64,000 nucleotides of DNA. Origin: DAOVXM01 sp963746255 (GTDB taxonomy: Bacteria; Chloroflexota; Anaerolineae; Anaerolineales; UBA4823). Shown piece after piece: positions 16,291 to 26,443 of the stretch (position 1 is the stretch's first letter; every line of letters begins with the position of its first letter). The DNA is taken from NCBI GenBank assembly GCA_963746255.1, contig CAVVAJ010000005.1:620001-684000 (forward strand), read 5' to 3'. The notes beneath the pieces were generated by a model. That model had not been told where the DNA came from and made no database searches. It saw only the letters and a program-made list of their open reading frames with translations. Position numbers and translations under genes: made by a program.

Positions 16291-18247
16291 TTATGCAGTC
16301 TCCTTCACAGGCAGGTCCTGGAGCTTAATATTCTTTGATTTAACCTCCGGGCATTGCCAAACTTCACCTGGGTTCATACGGCGTATATCAGCGAAGGTGG
16401 GGAGGATTCCGCAAGCAAAGCAGCGCTCTCGACAATCAACACGTGTTTTTCTTTGCTGGCTCCAGAGATAATCCTCAGCTAGAAATTTCTTCCGCACAGT
16501 TGTGCTGATATGTTCCCACGGGAAAGTCTCGTCAATTGGCCTTTCCCTTTGTGTGTAGAAAGAGGGTTCTAATCCGGCTGACCTAAATGCATCCATCCAG
16601 ATATCGAATTTCATTTGATCACCCCACGCATCAAACTTAGCCCCATTTTGCCAGGCCGAGTAAATCACATCCGACATACGGCGATCACCACGAGTGAGCC
16701 ATGCTTCCAACATTGACTCTTTTGGGTCCATCCAATTCAGCTTCAGACCTTTGCCTCGCAATTGTTTTTTTAGCAATCTGATTTTGTCACCGATCTGCTC
16801 TTCATCATCACACGCTGCCCACTGGAAAGGTGTGTGGGGTTTGGGGATGAACGTGCTAATGCCTACATTTACTTGTGCGCGCATACCAATGGCTTTCCGT
16901 CCTTCCGCAAGCACTGCTTTGCTTAGTTCCACGATTGCTTGCACATCAGCCTGGGTCTCGGAGGGGTGTCCGATCATGAAGTACAGCTTGATGGATGTCC
17001 AGCCCCGGGAGTAAATTTCAAAAGCTGTTTCCAACAGCTGCGGTGTACTGACAGGTTTATTGATGATTTCGCGGCATCCTTTCTGTTGCGGCTTCGGGAG
17101 CCAACGTGAAACCGCCGCGTCTCTGGCCTTGAAGGGCATCCATCAAATCAACCGACAGGGACTCAATTCTCAATGAAGGCAGCGATACAGTAAGATTATT
17201 ACCGGCAAATCGCTCGCCGACCGCTTTGACCAATTCAATTATATGCGTATAGTCCGATGAGGAAAGTGAGAGCAGCCCAATCTCCTCGAAACCTGTTTTG
17301 CGTATTGCCTCATCAATTGCTTCAACGATCTCTGCAACCGGTCGTTCTCGAACCGGGCGTGTGATCATGCCTGCATGGCAAAATCTACAGCCCCGTGTAC
17401 AGCCGCGCATGATCTCTACCGGAATCCGGTTATGGACAGTATCGATATAGGGAACAATAAAGTTGGTCGTCGGTGCGGGAAGGGTAGGCGTGATACGCTT
17501 CACTATCGGTAGTGAGGCTTGGGGATTTACCTTTTCAATACGCTCAATTGTGCCATCCTCTGCATAGATTGGCCTATACAGCGAGGGAACATATACCCCC
17601 CAGATTTGACTGAGTTGGATCAGAAGCTGTCCGCGTGGGTCGGCATTCGCCTTCCAGGAATTGTATGTATCGATGATCTCTTGGATAACTTCTTCACCTT
17701 CACCGATAACAAAAGCATCGATAAACGCATGCATTGGCTCAGGATTGAAGGCTGCATGACCTCCGGCAATGACCAGTGGGTCTTCAGCCGTGCGATCTCC
17801 CGTTCTTATGGGCACCATACCCAAATCCAGGGCATTTAGAGTATTTGTGTATAGTGTCTCGTACGGTAATGAGAAACCGATAATGTCGAAATCAGATAGG
17901 GAGTGCGTACTTTCTAAGGAGTAGAGCGGGATATTAGCCGACCGCATTTCAGCTTCCATATCTACCCAGGGACTGTAGACGCGTTCTGCTAATGCATCTT
18001 TACGATGGTTGATGCGGTCATATAGAATTGTTATACCCAAGTTTGACATCCCGAGATCATATATATCCGGGAATACTAGGGCGACTTTTGTTTGGATCTT
18101 CGACCAATCTTTACAGACTTGGTTGAACTCTCCGCCGGTATAACGGCCTGGTTTTTTGACTTTAGGCAGAATACGTTCAAGCCCGTTTTTGATTTCTTGG
18201 GGATCTGTTATCATTGGTTCCACTGCAGATTGAATTCTCCTTAGCAT
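16291..18247 (-). pseudogene. B12-binding radical SAM protein (TIGR03960 type), frameshifted
   Basis: The N-terminal frame (18247 to about 17075) holds a B12-binding-like domain (YDLGMSNLGITILYDRINHR; VIAGGHAAFNPEP) and the radical SAM cluster motif MRGCTRGCRFCHAGM. It runs to AATERM and then derails to PRNHQ-stop. The C-terminal frame supplies REIINKPVSTPQLLETAFEI, IYSRGWTSIKLYFMIGHPSE and a Cys-rich end (CRERCFACGI). Removing one C from ATGCCGC at about 17073-17074 joins them as ATERM-REIINKP, giving 651 residues, the normal length. The Cys motif, B12 domain and following DUF2344 gene make the identification firm. As read, translation stops before the last ~270 residues. Because this gene is usually intact in its lineage, an assembly error is quite possible. 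Confidence 0.82.
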
Positions 18248-18316
18248 TGCGGCTAGTGATTATAACTCACAATGCCCCTAATATGACAGTATATCTCCAG
18301 ATTCAATGCTTGAGAC

Positions 18317-18354
18317 AAAAAAAATCACCTATGCCGCAACCAAGGTGATTTTTT
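18317..18354 (-). terminator. rho-independent terminator after ndk
   Basis: A 12-bp stem (18319-18330 with 18343-18354), loop of 12 bases, with A-run and T-run arms so that it can act on both strands. It lies 17 bases past the ndk stop on the minus strand. Confidence 0.8.
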
Positions 18355-18370
18355 GGCTGGGAGAATTATT

Positions 18371-18820
18371 CTATTCAAATATCCAAGGGTCATTGGCTCG
18401 GTTCCATTGGATAAGCTCTTGTGAACTGAACCACAGCGTGACTTCCTGCTCTCCATTATCAACCGAATCGGACGCGTGAGTGAGATTGCGCCCAACCTCT
18501 AATCCGAAATCATGGCGGATTGATCCTGGCGCTGCTTCGGTTGGACGGGTTGCTCCCATAGTCTGACGAACAGCGGCGATAGCATTCGGTCCCTCCCATA
18601 CCATCGCCATCACCGGGGCAGAAGTGATATAGGCGATTAATCCATCATAGAATGGCTTCCCCATATGAACTGCATAATGCGTTTTAGCTAATTCCTGGCT
18701 GACCTGTAAAAATTTTGCCCCGACGAGTTTCAAACCGCGTCGTTCCAGGCGATAGATGATCTCTCCAACCAATCCCCGTTGTACGCCATCGGGTTTTACC
18801 AGAACTAAAGAACGTTCCAT
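18371..18820 (-). CDS. ndk: nucleoside diphosphate kinase
   Basis: About 149 residues. It transfers the gamma-phosphate between nucleoside triphosphates and diphosphates through a phospho-histidine. All family landmarks are present: ERSLVLVKPDGVQRGLVGEI at the N-terminus, HYAVHMGKPFYDGL, GATRPTEAAPGSIRHDFG, and the catalytic His (about 115) in GRNLTHASDS. The start at 18820 is chosen because the GGAGG ribosome site lies within the codons of a longer alternative start (18832). The gene has its own terminator downstream. Confidence 0.95.
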   Translation of the reverse strand: MERSLVLVKPDGVQRGLVGEIIYRLERRGLKLVGAKFLQVSQELAKTHYAVHMGKPFYDGLIAYITSAPVMAMVWEGPNAIAAVRQTMGATRPTEAAPGSIRHDFGLEVGRNLTHASDSVDNGEQEVTLWFSSQELIQWNRANDPWIFE

Positions 18821-18936
18821 GATTGCCTCCATTAAATCGAGAATGCCGTATTATAAAACGAATTACGCAACCCGCAAGGAAAGACAATTCCCAAAGTTGC
18901 GTAATCTATAAGGTCTTGCAGTTGCGGTTTGCTTAA

Positions 18937-21285
18937 TTATCCGAGCAGTTGCTCCGCTTTCGTATATGCGTCAAGTGCATCTTGAAGGCGATCAGCATTA
19001 GCGTAAGCGTCGCCAAGAGTTTGCCATAGTGTCATATCGGTTGGTGATTGTGTTAGCGCCCCCTGCAGGTCATTAATTACTTCTGGCAGGTATTGCTTAG
19101 ATTGTATCAAGCTGTTGTACTGACCAATCGCGCCAACTTGATCACTCTGAACAAGCGCATTTCTTGCTTGGGCTAAAGCTATTTGATATTCATCTTCTAA
19201 ATCACCAATATCTGCTGCAATCCGTTCTTCACTACTTTCAAGAGGAGAGCCTGTTTCAGAGATGTCAATTTTTCCCTCATGGACTTCAGAAGCTCGTGAG
19301 GGCTGCCAAACGGCTTCATCCTCAAAAACGGGACTTTCTTCGATACTGGTTAGCCAGTCAGGAAGTTCTGGCTCAGTTTCATCTGTATCACGGTTTGAAA
19401 CTTCTATTTTTTCGAGATCTTCGGAATCTATTTCACCTTCTTGAATGGCGTCTGTTGCGCTGGTTGGTATAGAGATATTATCAGGCTCCAAACTCAAATC
19501 GGGGATAATCGTCTCTTCTTGAATATCATCTGCATGTTCTATGGCAGTTATAGTTGCGTTGAGGGTAGCGGTTTCGATGACCATAAGACCGGGGCTTGGC
19601 TGTATTTCCAGCTCTTCTTCCTCGAACAGCTCAGTCAATTCTTCAGTATCTGCATCAGAAAATGGTAGAGTTTTTTCTGAAGCAAGAGCTTCAGAAATTT
19701 CAATTGCGGCTAGCTCTTCAGTTTGAACTTCTAGAATGGAATCTGGTTCCTGGCGCTCTTCTTCAATTAATTCCTCGATTGCTAGAGCATCTACCGGTTG
19801 GAATTCCTCAATTGTGTCGTCTTTTTCAGCAGAGAGCATGTCTGACTCTTCAACTTGAGACAATGTAGATTCGACGATTGTTTCGACTTCAACTGTTGGT
19901 TCGATGAACTGATCAGCATCTTCAATCACACCAGGTTCTCTAGGAGCTAACTCCTGTACCCAATCTGGAATCGCATCTTCTGAACCAGCCTCTTGTTTCG
20001 TTTCGAAATCGGGGGCAGCCGTCTCTGCAGTCGTAATATCACTCGGACCCTCGGGCTCCTCTGTTAAACCGAGCAACCAATCAGGTATATCGGAAGCACT
20101 TTCCTCGGCTGGAATTTCCTCTTCTGGAGGGCTTACATAAGCGATCTCGGACAGCCAATCTGGAATTATGTCTGTTTCTTCATCGACTTCCAAGTCTGCA
20201 GTTATTGGAAATTCTTCAACCTGATCTGATATGTCTTCTTCAATATCCGTTATGGACGGTGCAATCTCGGTCTCCAACTCATAACCATCTGATTCTTCTG
20301 GAGCAGACAGGATTGAAGGCTGTGTATCATCAGCCAGAATTGGTGGTTCTTCAATATCTATAGTTGGTGTTCTGCTATCTGCTGCAGTCTCTGCACTAAA
20401 ATCATCACGAGTGATCAAGGATTCTTCTTCCCCCATCAACTCTAGCCAATCTAGAATTGGCTCACTAGAAACCTGGGTTGGGGAGTACTCCGGTGCCTCA
20501 GCTGATAACCAATCTGGCAGCAAATCTTCGGTTGAAATAGCTTCTTGAAGGCCGTCTGATTCAGTTTCTATTGATCTCATCGTGAACGAATCGATAGCGA
20601 TAGGCTCTTCAATCGGTTCTCCTCCGCCAACTTTTGCAGATACAGCTTCTTGAGGTGCAAGACTGCGGAGCCAATCAGGGATTTCTCCAGGTTCATTCTC
20701 AATCGGTGCTTCACGGATTGGTACTGAATCGAATTCATCTAACCAATCGGGGATTTCTACTCGCTCGCTATCCACCGCATCATCTACTCTGTCAGGTTTA
20801 TCAGTAAAAGTATTCTCATTCATAGCTGCCTCCGCTTCAACCGCGCTATGAAGCTCTGGTTGGTAAGTTACGGTCTCTTCCGTTTCTTCTGTGTCTACAT
20901 GGGAACCATGACTATCTGGAGCGTGGAAAGCAGATTCGTCTAACCAGGTATATGGTTCTGTGTCACGCGTCTCCGTTTTATCAATACCATCTAAAGCCTC
21001 GTGAGCTCTAGTGCTCTCAAAAGGAGTGTCTCTGTAGGAGTCAACAGTTTCTTCAACATCACGCATTGATCCTTCAGGAGTAGTTTGTAACAGATCATCG
21101 CTAGATCGGTCAAGCCGCTCTTTCGTTGAGACATCTTCAGGAATACTCTCAGGGGGTCTTGACACTATTTCGATAGGTTCGAGCTCAGCCCCATCTTCAT
21201 GTAGCGGCAGATCTTCACCATAATCTATTTGTATGTTTTCATCTCCTGATTCTCGGGTGTCTGTTGGCTGCTCACTAACACTCAT
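18937..21285 (-). CDS. acidic repeat protein with PDWL motifs and a C-terminal TPR
   Basis: About 782 residues from ATG 21285 (MSVSEQPTDT). Most of it is a very acidic, low-complexity, probably disordered chain. At intervals it carries the motif [I/L]PDWLxxL: IPDWLDEF, IPDWLRSLAP, LPDWLSAEAP, ILDWLELM, IPDWLSEIA, IPDWLLGL, IPDWVQELAP, LPDWLTSI. The C-terminal ~85 residues (YQIALAQARNALVQSDQVGA, LWQTLGDAYANADRLQDALD) form two TPR-like helix pairs. The start overlaps the end of the upstream TPR gene by 11 bases, so the two are coupled, or are one gene split by an indel. I do not know a described function; the repeated motif suggests multivalent peptide binding. Confidence 0.65.
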   Translation of the reverse strand: MSVSEQPTDTRESGDENIQIDYGEDLPLHEDGAELEPIEIVSRPPESIPEDVSTKERLDRSSDDLLQTTPEGSMRDVEETVDSYRDTPFESTRAHEALDGIDKTETRDTEPYTWLDESAFHAPDSHGSHVDTEETEETVTYQPELHSAVEAEAAMNENTFTDKPDRVDDAVDSERVEIPDWLDEFDSVPIREAPIENEPGEIPDWLRSLAPQEAVSAKVGGGEPIEEPIAIDSFTMRSIETESDGLQEAISTEDLLPDWLSAEAPEYSPTQVSSEPILDWLELMGEEESLITRDDFSAETAADSRTPTIDIEEPPILADDTQPSILSAPEESDGYELETEIAPSITDIEEDISDQVEEFPITADLEVDEETDIIPDWLSEIAYVSPPEEEIPAEESASDIPDWLLGLTEEPEGPSDITTAETAAPDFETKQEAGSEDAIPDWVQELAPREPGVIEDADQFIEPTVEVETIVESTLSQVEESDMLSAEKDDTIEEFQPVDALAIEELIEEERQEPDSILEVQTEELAAIEISEALASEKTLPFSDADTEELTELFEEEELEIQPSPGLMVIETATLNATITAIEHADDIQEETIIPDLSLEPDNISIPTSATDAIQEGEIDSEDLEKIEVSNRDTDETEPELPDWLTSIEESPVFEDEAVWQPSRASEVHEGKIDISETGSPLESSEERIAADIGDLEDEYQIALAQARNALVQSDQVGAIGQYNSLIQSKQYLPEVINDLQGALTQSPTDMTLWQTLGDAYANADRLQDALDAYTKAEQLLG

Positions 21286-23071
21286 CTTCAAGCTGTTCCG
21301 AAAATTCAAGAGTAGGAAATTCCTGAGAACCCTCAGTGTCCGTTTGGTAATCACCTTCTTGTATTATATCTGTTTGATCTTCTGGATCGGGTTGAGAAAA
21401 ATTCTCAACTGCTGCGATCCCTACAGCCGAGACCTTTAAAACATCATCAATTATCGAGTCCGCAGAGAACGCATCACTCATTTCTTCGACGATTGAAGCA
21501 TCTTCATATTCAGACATTTCAGAGTTCTCTGTGATATTTTCGTCGTCAGATTCAGCATCTTCGTTTGAGATTGCTTCTTCAAGGTCCTCCAACCAATCTG
21601 GGATTTCTTCTTTAGAAATATCACTAGAAGGTGTTAGATTCTTCAACCACTCAGGTGCCTCGATCTCACCTTCGCTCAGGGAGATTTCTACATCACTATC
21701 TGTCTCTGTTTGTAACCCTAGCCAATCTAATTCTCCTTCGGCCGAAGCAGATGGTGTTTCATCCAACCATGACCGTGCAGCTGCCTCACCTAATTCACCA
21801 GTGGTAGGTTGCGATTCGGTCTTTTGATCAGCTTCCACATCTACAGGAGGTGCTAAGGCTTGCAACCAATCTGGGATATCTGCGGCCGATATCTCAGGCA
21901 TGGTGCTCGTTTCTACTCTAGTGGTAGGCTCAATTTCCTGGACACCCTCACCGCCCACCGCGGGATGCCAACCGGCATCTTTCAACCAATCTGGCAACAG
22001 ATCGTCTTCATCTAGGTTTTGATCTATCATTGTATCCGTTTCACTAATTTCAGCAGAAACATCGTCGTGATCTGCCGGTGGTTTCGTTATTATAGACTCA
22101 ACATTTTCATCATCATCAGGAAATGTAAATGGGGGAATATGGTCTTGGGAGGATTTTAAATCACCACTGTTTGATAATTGATCACTTGGTTCATCAACCA
22201 ACCATTCTGGAAGCGGTGATGATTTCTGTTTAAGATCCTCACTTTGTAAACCAATTGATGTTATCCAATCTGCCTGTGACAATTCCTGATCTTGTTCTGA
22301 TGCATCATCCAAGAGTTCGATCATCACCGAATTTTCAGGAACCATTCTTGGAGACGGGTTATTTCTTGTAATATATTCGACATATGGATCTAATTGGTAT
22401 ACTCTTTGGTAATAAATCTTGCTCTCTTCAGCTCTTTTACTATCGGATAGTATTTCAGCTAACAAGAGATTGGCATCTAAGCAATAGGGCAATTTGCTCA
22501 AAATTGAACTACAGGCGTCTGCTGCATCAACCTCGTGACCGGATTTATAGTAGGTTTTAGCTAGCAGCAAGCGTAAGTCAGATCTTTGTGGTTCCTCCGC
22601 AAGCGCGGCGCGAAGCTCGGTAATCGCTTGTGAATATAATTCGCCGTTGTAATACATACGGGCGAGGGCACCGCGTGTTAATCCAACTCTGCTGGGTTCT
22701 ACACGATCCCGACGGCCATACAGACGCCGTTGTTCGGCTTGAATGGCTTGATTTGCAGGTTGTACTTCGGCAGCGCGCTCCATGTGGTATATGGCTGCTT
22801 CGATATTTGCTTCATCTTCCCTAATCAAACTCATTCCGATATGGGATATGTAATCATCTGGGACAGATGATAGAACCCTTTGAAAAACATCTGCGGCATC
22901 GCTGTATCTTTGCCCTTCCAAGAAACTCTTGCCTAACAAACGGTAGGTATTAATGTGCTTTGGATATACGGTTAATATGTATCGACAATGAATGATTGCT
23001 TCTTCAAGATCACCACGATCAATCATTGAGTCGATATCCCTTATGTATGCGCGAAGTGGAATTTCCACCAT
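21275..23071 (-). CDS. TPR protein with a PDWL-motif acidic tail
   Basis: 598 residues. The N-terminal ~220 residues are tetratricopeptide repeats (EEAIIHCRYILTVYPKHINT; QAITELRAALAEEPQRSDLR; LLLAKTYYKSGHEVDAADAC). The remainder is acidic and apparently disordered and carries the same motif as the next gene: LPEWLVDE, LPDWLKDAG, IPDWLQALAP, APEWLKNLTP, IPDWLEDLEE, plus weaker DWI and DWL copies. It begins at ATG 23071 and ends in TAG inside the ATG of the following gene. The overlap (ATGAGTGTTAG) works as a coupled start but would also be produced by a frameshift in a single ~1,380-residue protein. No signal peptide or membrane segment is seen, so it is predicted to be cytoplasmic. Confidence 0.7.
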   Translation of the reverse strand: MVEIPLRAYIRDIDSMIDRGDLEEAIIHCRYILTVYPKHINTYRLLGKSFLEGQRYSDAADVFQRVLSSVPDDYISHIGMSLIREDEANIEAAIYHMERAAEVQPANQAIQAEQRRLYGRRDRVEPSRVGLTRGALARMYYNGELYSQAITELRAALAEEPQRSDLRLLLAKTYYKSGHEVDAADACSSILSKLPYCLDANLLLAEILSDSKRAEESKIYYQRVYQLDPYVEYITRNNPSPRMVPENSVMIELLDDASEQDQELSQADWITSIGLQSEDLKQKSSPLPEWLVDEPSDQLSNSGDLKSSQDHIPPFTFPDDDENVESIITKPPADHDDVSAEISETDTMIDQNLDEDDLLPDWLKDAGWHPAVGGEGVQEIEPTTRVETSTMPEISAADIPDWLQALAPPVDVEADQKTESQPTTGELGEAAARSWLDETPSASAEGELDWLGLQTETDSDVEISLSEGEIEAPEWLKNLTPSSDISKEEIPDWLEDLEEAISNEDAESDDENITENSEMSEYEDASIVEEMSDAFSADSIIDDVLKVSAVGIAAVENFSQPDPEDQTDIIQEGDYQTDTEGSQEFPTLEFSEQLEDEC

Positions 23072-23258
23072 ACCAATACCCTTATTTACTCATTTCTGAT
23101 GCGTTCATCGATAAATTGCAATAAATATGCCTGCTAGTCGCATGTATATCCTTGTAAATTATACGGTATTTTATTAAGAAGTAATTATGCGATTTTGATA
23201 CACATCACTTGCGTAGATATCTCGCAAGTAGTAATCCACCAGGTTTGCATATATACAA

Positions 23259-23291
23259 ACATCTCCCTGCGATGAATCACCAGGGAGATGT
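23259..23291 (-). terminator. hairpin downstream of hppA
   Basis: An 11-bp perfect stem (23259-23269 with 23281-23291), 11-base loop, located 27 bases past the hppA stop. The T-run after it on the minus strand is weak, so it may protect the 3' end as much as terminate. Confidence 0.55.
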
Positions 23292-23317
23292 CGTTTAATC
23301 CTCCTAACTATTGACAA

Positions 23318-25711
23318 TCAAACATTTGTTTCAGGTTGGATAGATATCTTCGGGACAGGTTTTTTACTTTGCAAAATCGCCCAGACTAGAGCAGCTACCA
23401 GCAGAATTATAATTGCCCAACCCATGAACCCAAGCGTTTTGTAGGTAACTACAATCGGAGCGACAATCAATGCGACAAGATTTACTACTTTTATCAATGG
23501 ATTCAATGCCGGTCCAGCTGTATCTTTGAATGGATCTCCGACTGTATCACCAACCACCGCAGCTTTGTGCCTTTCTGAACCCTTTCCTAAATTATTCTCT
23601 GGGTCTTTTGGTTCATCCTCAATAATCTTTTTTGCATTGTCCCAAGCACCACCTGAATTATTTAGGAAGGAAGCCAATAGTTGACCTGACAAGATAATAC
23701 CTGCCAGAAATCCTCCAAGCGCCTCAACCTGCAGCACTAAACCGACAATTATCGGTGAAAGGACACCAATTAGTGCCAATGGAATCAGCTCTTTCTGGGC
23801 AGCAGCTGTTGATAGCGCAATTGGTGTCTTATAATCCGGTTTAACTTTATCTTCAAGAACACCCAGTTTGAATTGGCGGCGGACCTCGATGATAATCAAG
23901 GATGCCGCCCTGCTGACAGCTTGGATTGCAAATGATGAGAATAACCACGGAACGGCACCACCAATCAGCATTCCGACGAAAACTTGCGGCATAGAAACAC
24001 GAATGCCTGCGCTAAGAGCTGTTGGATCAACCCGGCTAACATCGGTTAAAAATGATCCAAATAAAGAAACTGCAGCAATTACCGCAGATCCAATAGCGAT
24101 TCCCTTCGTGATCGCCTTAGTTGTATTTCCGACCGCATCCAGGTCAGCCATAATTTGCCGGGCAGCGGCAGTATCTGGATCATCTCGCCCATGCCATGCC
24201 ATTTCCCCGATTCCGTTGGCATTATCTGAGATCGGTCCGAAAGAATCCATGGCTACGTTGTTACCGGTCAATGTCAACATACCGATCCCAGTCATCGCTA
24301 CACCATAGAGGATAAATGTAAATTGGATGAAGTCAGGGCTCATACCTGAGCTGGCAACCAAACCAGAGATATCAACTCCACCAAATATCAAAATGGATGC
24401 GAAAATTGTCAAAGCAATAACAAGTGTTGCCCAGACAGATGATTCGAATCCAACTGAGATACCAGAAAGGATTAACGTTGCTGGACCTGTATCGGCTGAT
24501 TTCTTTATCTGCTTCACAGGTGATCCATGAGTGCCGGTGAAGTAATCTGTTAGACGATCGATCAATATTGCTAAAAGTACACCAGTTGTTGTGGCGAGGA
24601 ATGGTCTCCACCAGTTGCCAGTAACGTCCTGCATATAGAGCATCCCCACGATCCCAAATAATACGACCGAAATTCCAGCAGATGTGAGGAAACCGCGGAA
24701 AATTGCTCGCATTGCATCGCCGCTTTTTCCCTTACCACTTTTGACTAGATAGGTTCCGAAAATTGACGCCAAAACTCCAATACCACGCACCAATAATGGA
24801 TAGATGATCCATTCGATCCGGCCAGTAATTCCTGTCAAGGCGACGCCTAATATCAAGCTTGATACGATAGTTACTTCATAAGATTCAAAGATATCCGCTG
24901 CCATACCTGCACAATCGCCTACATTATCACCAACTAAATCTGCGATAACTGCTGGGTTGCGAGGGTCATCTTCGTCAATTCCTGCTTCTATCTTACCAAC
25001 CAAATCAGCGCCGACATCGGCTGCTTTGGTAAATATGCCCCCTCCAACACGCATGAAGAGAGCAACTAACGTACCGCCAAATCCGAAACCTAACAATGCG
25101 TCCGGTGCTGCTATACCGAAAATGATGAAGATAATCGTGCCACCAAAAAGCCCCAAACCATCCGTAAGCATACCAGTGATTGTTCCAGCCCGATAGGCAA
25201 TTCTCAGCGCACCACCGAAAGAATTGCGTGATTCGGCTGCAACTCTGACGTTTGCTTGCACAGCCATGCGCATTCCGATTTGCCCGACTGTAAGGGAAAA
25301 GCTTGCCCCCAACATGAATGCAATAGCTCGTCCGATAGCGATCAGCCACACTACTTGGCTTGTTTCTGCGGTAGTTAAATTTTCGGCACAGGTTTCTGCA
25401 GCTTCAATAGCTGCCCCTTTGAATGCCATACAATACCAGACCGAGGCTTCTGGAGTTGGTGGAACAATATAAACTGACGCAAATAGCGCTAACATTAATA
25501 AAATCATAATTGGGAGAATACTTTTTAGCTGCCGCCTTAGGTATGCATCGGCGCCTTCTCTGATCGCGTTCCACACATCAAGCATTTCATCAGTGCCTTT
25601 AGCCTCTTTGAGTATTTGATACCTAAGAAAAATTGCATATAATAATCCAAGGATCGCCACCCCAAGAACACTCCATATCGCAATTTGTTCAAACGTATTT
25701 AATCCGTACAT
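23318..25711 (-). CDS. hppA: membrane-bound proton-pumping pyrophosphatase, K+-independent type
   Basis: 797 residues with about 16 membrane helices. It hydrolyses pyrophosphate and exports H+. The pyrophosphate/Mg site is present: DVGADLVGKIEAGI (Asp232, Lys240) and the following DDPRNPAVIADLVGDNVGD, plus GNNVAMDSFGPISDNANGIG. The K+-dependence position is Lys532 in GNTTKAI; K+-dependent enzymes have Ala here, so this one should be K+-independent. The length exceeds the usual 650-700 because of an extra region around residues 85-120 between the first helices. The ATG has an AAGGAGGG ribosome site. It would conserve energy from biosynthetic pyrophosphate. Confidence 0.94.
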   Translation of the reverse strand: MYGLNTFEQIAIWSVLGVAILGLLYAIFLRYQILKEAKGTDEMLDVWNAIREGADAYLRRQLKSILPIMILLMLALFASVYIVPPTPEASVWYCMAFKGAAIEAAETCAENLTTAETSQVVWLIAIGRAIAFMLGASFSLTVGQIGMRMAVQANVRVAAESRNSFGGALRIAYRAGTITGMLTDGLGLFGGTIIFIIFGIAAPDALLGFGFGGTLVALFMRVGGGIFTKAADVGADLVGKIEAGIDEDDPRNPAVIADLVGDNVGDCAGMAADIFESYEVTIVSSLILGVALTGITGRIEWIIYPLLVRGIGVLASIFGTYLVKSGKGKSGDAMRAIFRGFLTSAGISVVLFGIVGMLYMQDVTGNWWRPFLATTTGVLLAILIDRLTDYFTGTHGSPVKQIKKSADTGPATLILSGISVGFESSVWATLVIALTIFASILIFGGVDISGLVASSGMSPDFIQFTFILYGVAMTGIGMLTLTGNNVAMDSFGPISDNANGIGEMAWHGRDDPDTAAARQIMADLDAVGNTTKAITKGIAIGSAVIAAVSLFGSFLTDVSRVDPTALSAGIRVSMPQVFVGMLIGGAVPWLFSSFAIQAVSRAASLIIIEVRRQFKLGVLEDKVKPDYKTPIALSTAAAQKELIPLALIGVLSPIIVGLVLQVEALGGFLAGIILSGQLLASFLNNSGGAWDNAKKIIEDEPKDPENNLGKGSERHKAAVVGDTVGDPFKDTAGPALNPLIKVVNLVALIVAPIVVTYKTLGFMGWAIIILLVAALVWAILQSKKPVPKISIQPETNV

Positions 25712-26314
25712 ATGTTTGGTCCCTCCTTGTTCTGATGATTCATTTTTAAACTTAAAAACAAGCTACCATGGGGGTTGTGGAATTTGAAACGTCAACATTT
25801 GGATGGAGAGCATTCGAGAAATATGATTGACAATCGATCGATAACCCCCAATAGTAAATGCATTATTCATTGTGAGTATATATATCGAATCAAAAAGTCG
25901 GTCCCCCTGAATCTCTAATAATCCGGTTTGAGTGAAATACCTCCTGTTGGAAGAAGGAGCTTTGTTTAAACGGACATATATGCTGAGTTTTTTGATGCCT
26001 AATGGTGTTTGCATGAATTCAGCAAAATCATCAATTTATTTTTTTGGGTGTTCAGGAAATATTGACACTAGCCGTAGACAACGTCATTTTACAGGCGGGA
26101 GACGTGGGTGTCAAGGAGTTGAAATACTTTGATAAAAACTTGTTAGTTTTGTAGTGGTTGGAAATGATTTCAAGATAGTTTATCTATTTCAATATTAGCA
26201 TCCGATGAGAATTTTTTCAACCGCTTGACTTAGCCTAGGTTTTTCTGTATATTTTTTCTTGGAAGTAATACTCAGTGCCGAGTGCCGCAGAATACCCATA
26301 TTTTGCTCCTTCAT

Positions 26315-26349
26315 AGCACTGCTGCCGTGGGAAGGCTGCTGTGCTTTTT
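26315..26349 (+). terminator. terminator-like hairpin in the hppA-sigA intergenic region
   Basis: A 12-bp stem with two mismatches (26315-26326 with 26334-26345) and a 7-base loop, followed by five T's on the plus strand. No plus-strand gene lies upstream, so it may end a small RNA. Confidence 0.45.
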
Positions 26350-26414
26350 GTTGCGTAAGAATTAGGATGTAGTATGGAACCCTCATTATGATCGATGGAA
26401 CAATAGATTGGGTA

Positions 26415-26443
26415 TTGATTTTGGTCAAAAATGAGTGTATTCT
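26415..26443 (+). promoter_or_regulatory. sigma-A type promoter for sigA
   Basis: A -35 box TTGATT (26415-26420), a 17-base spacer and a -10 box TATTCT (26438-26443), about 117 bases ahead of the sigA start. Confidence 0.5.

Noticed and set aside
25763..26428. Several 60-83-codon frames in the hppA-sigA gap
   Set aside because: They overlap each other on both strands, lack ribosome sites, and one spans the terminator-like hairpin.
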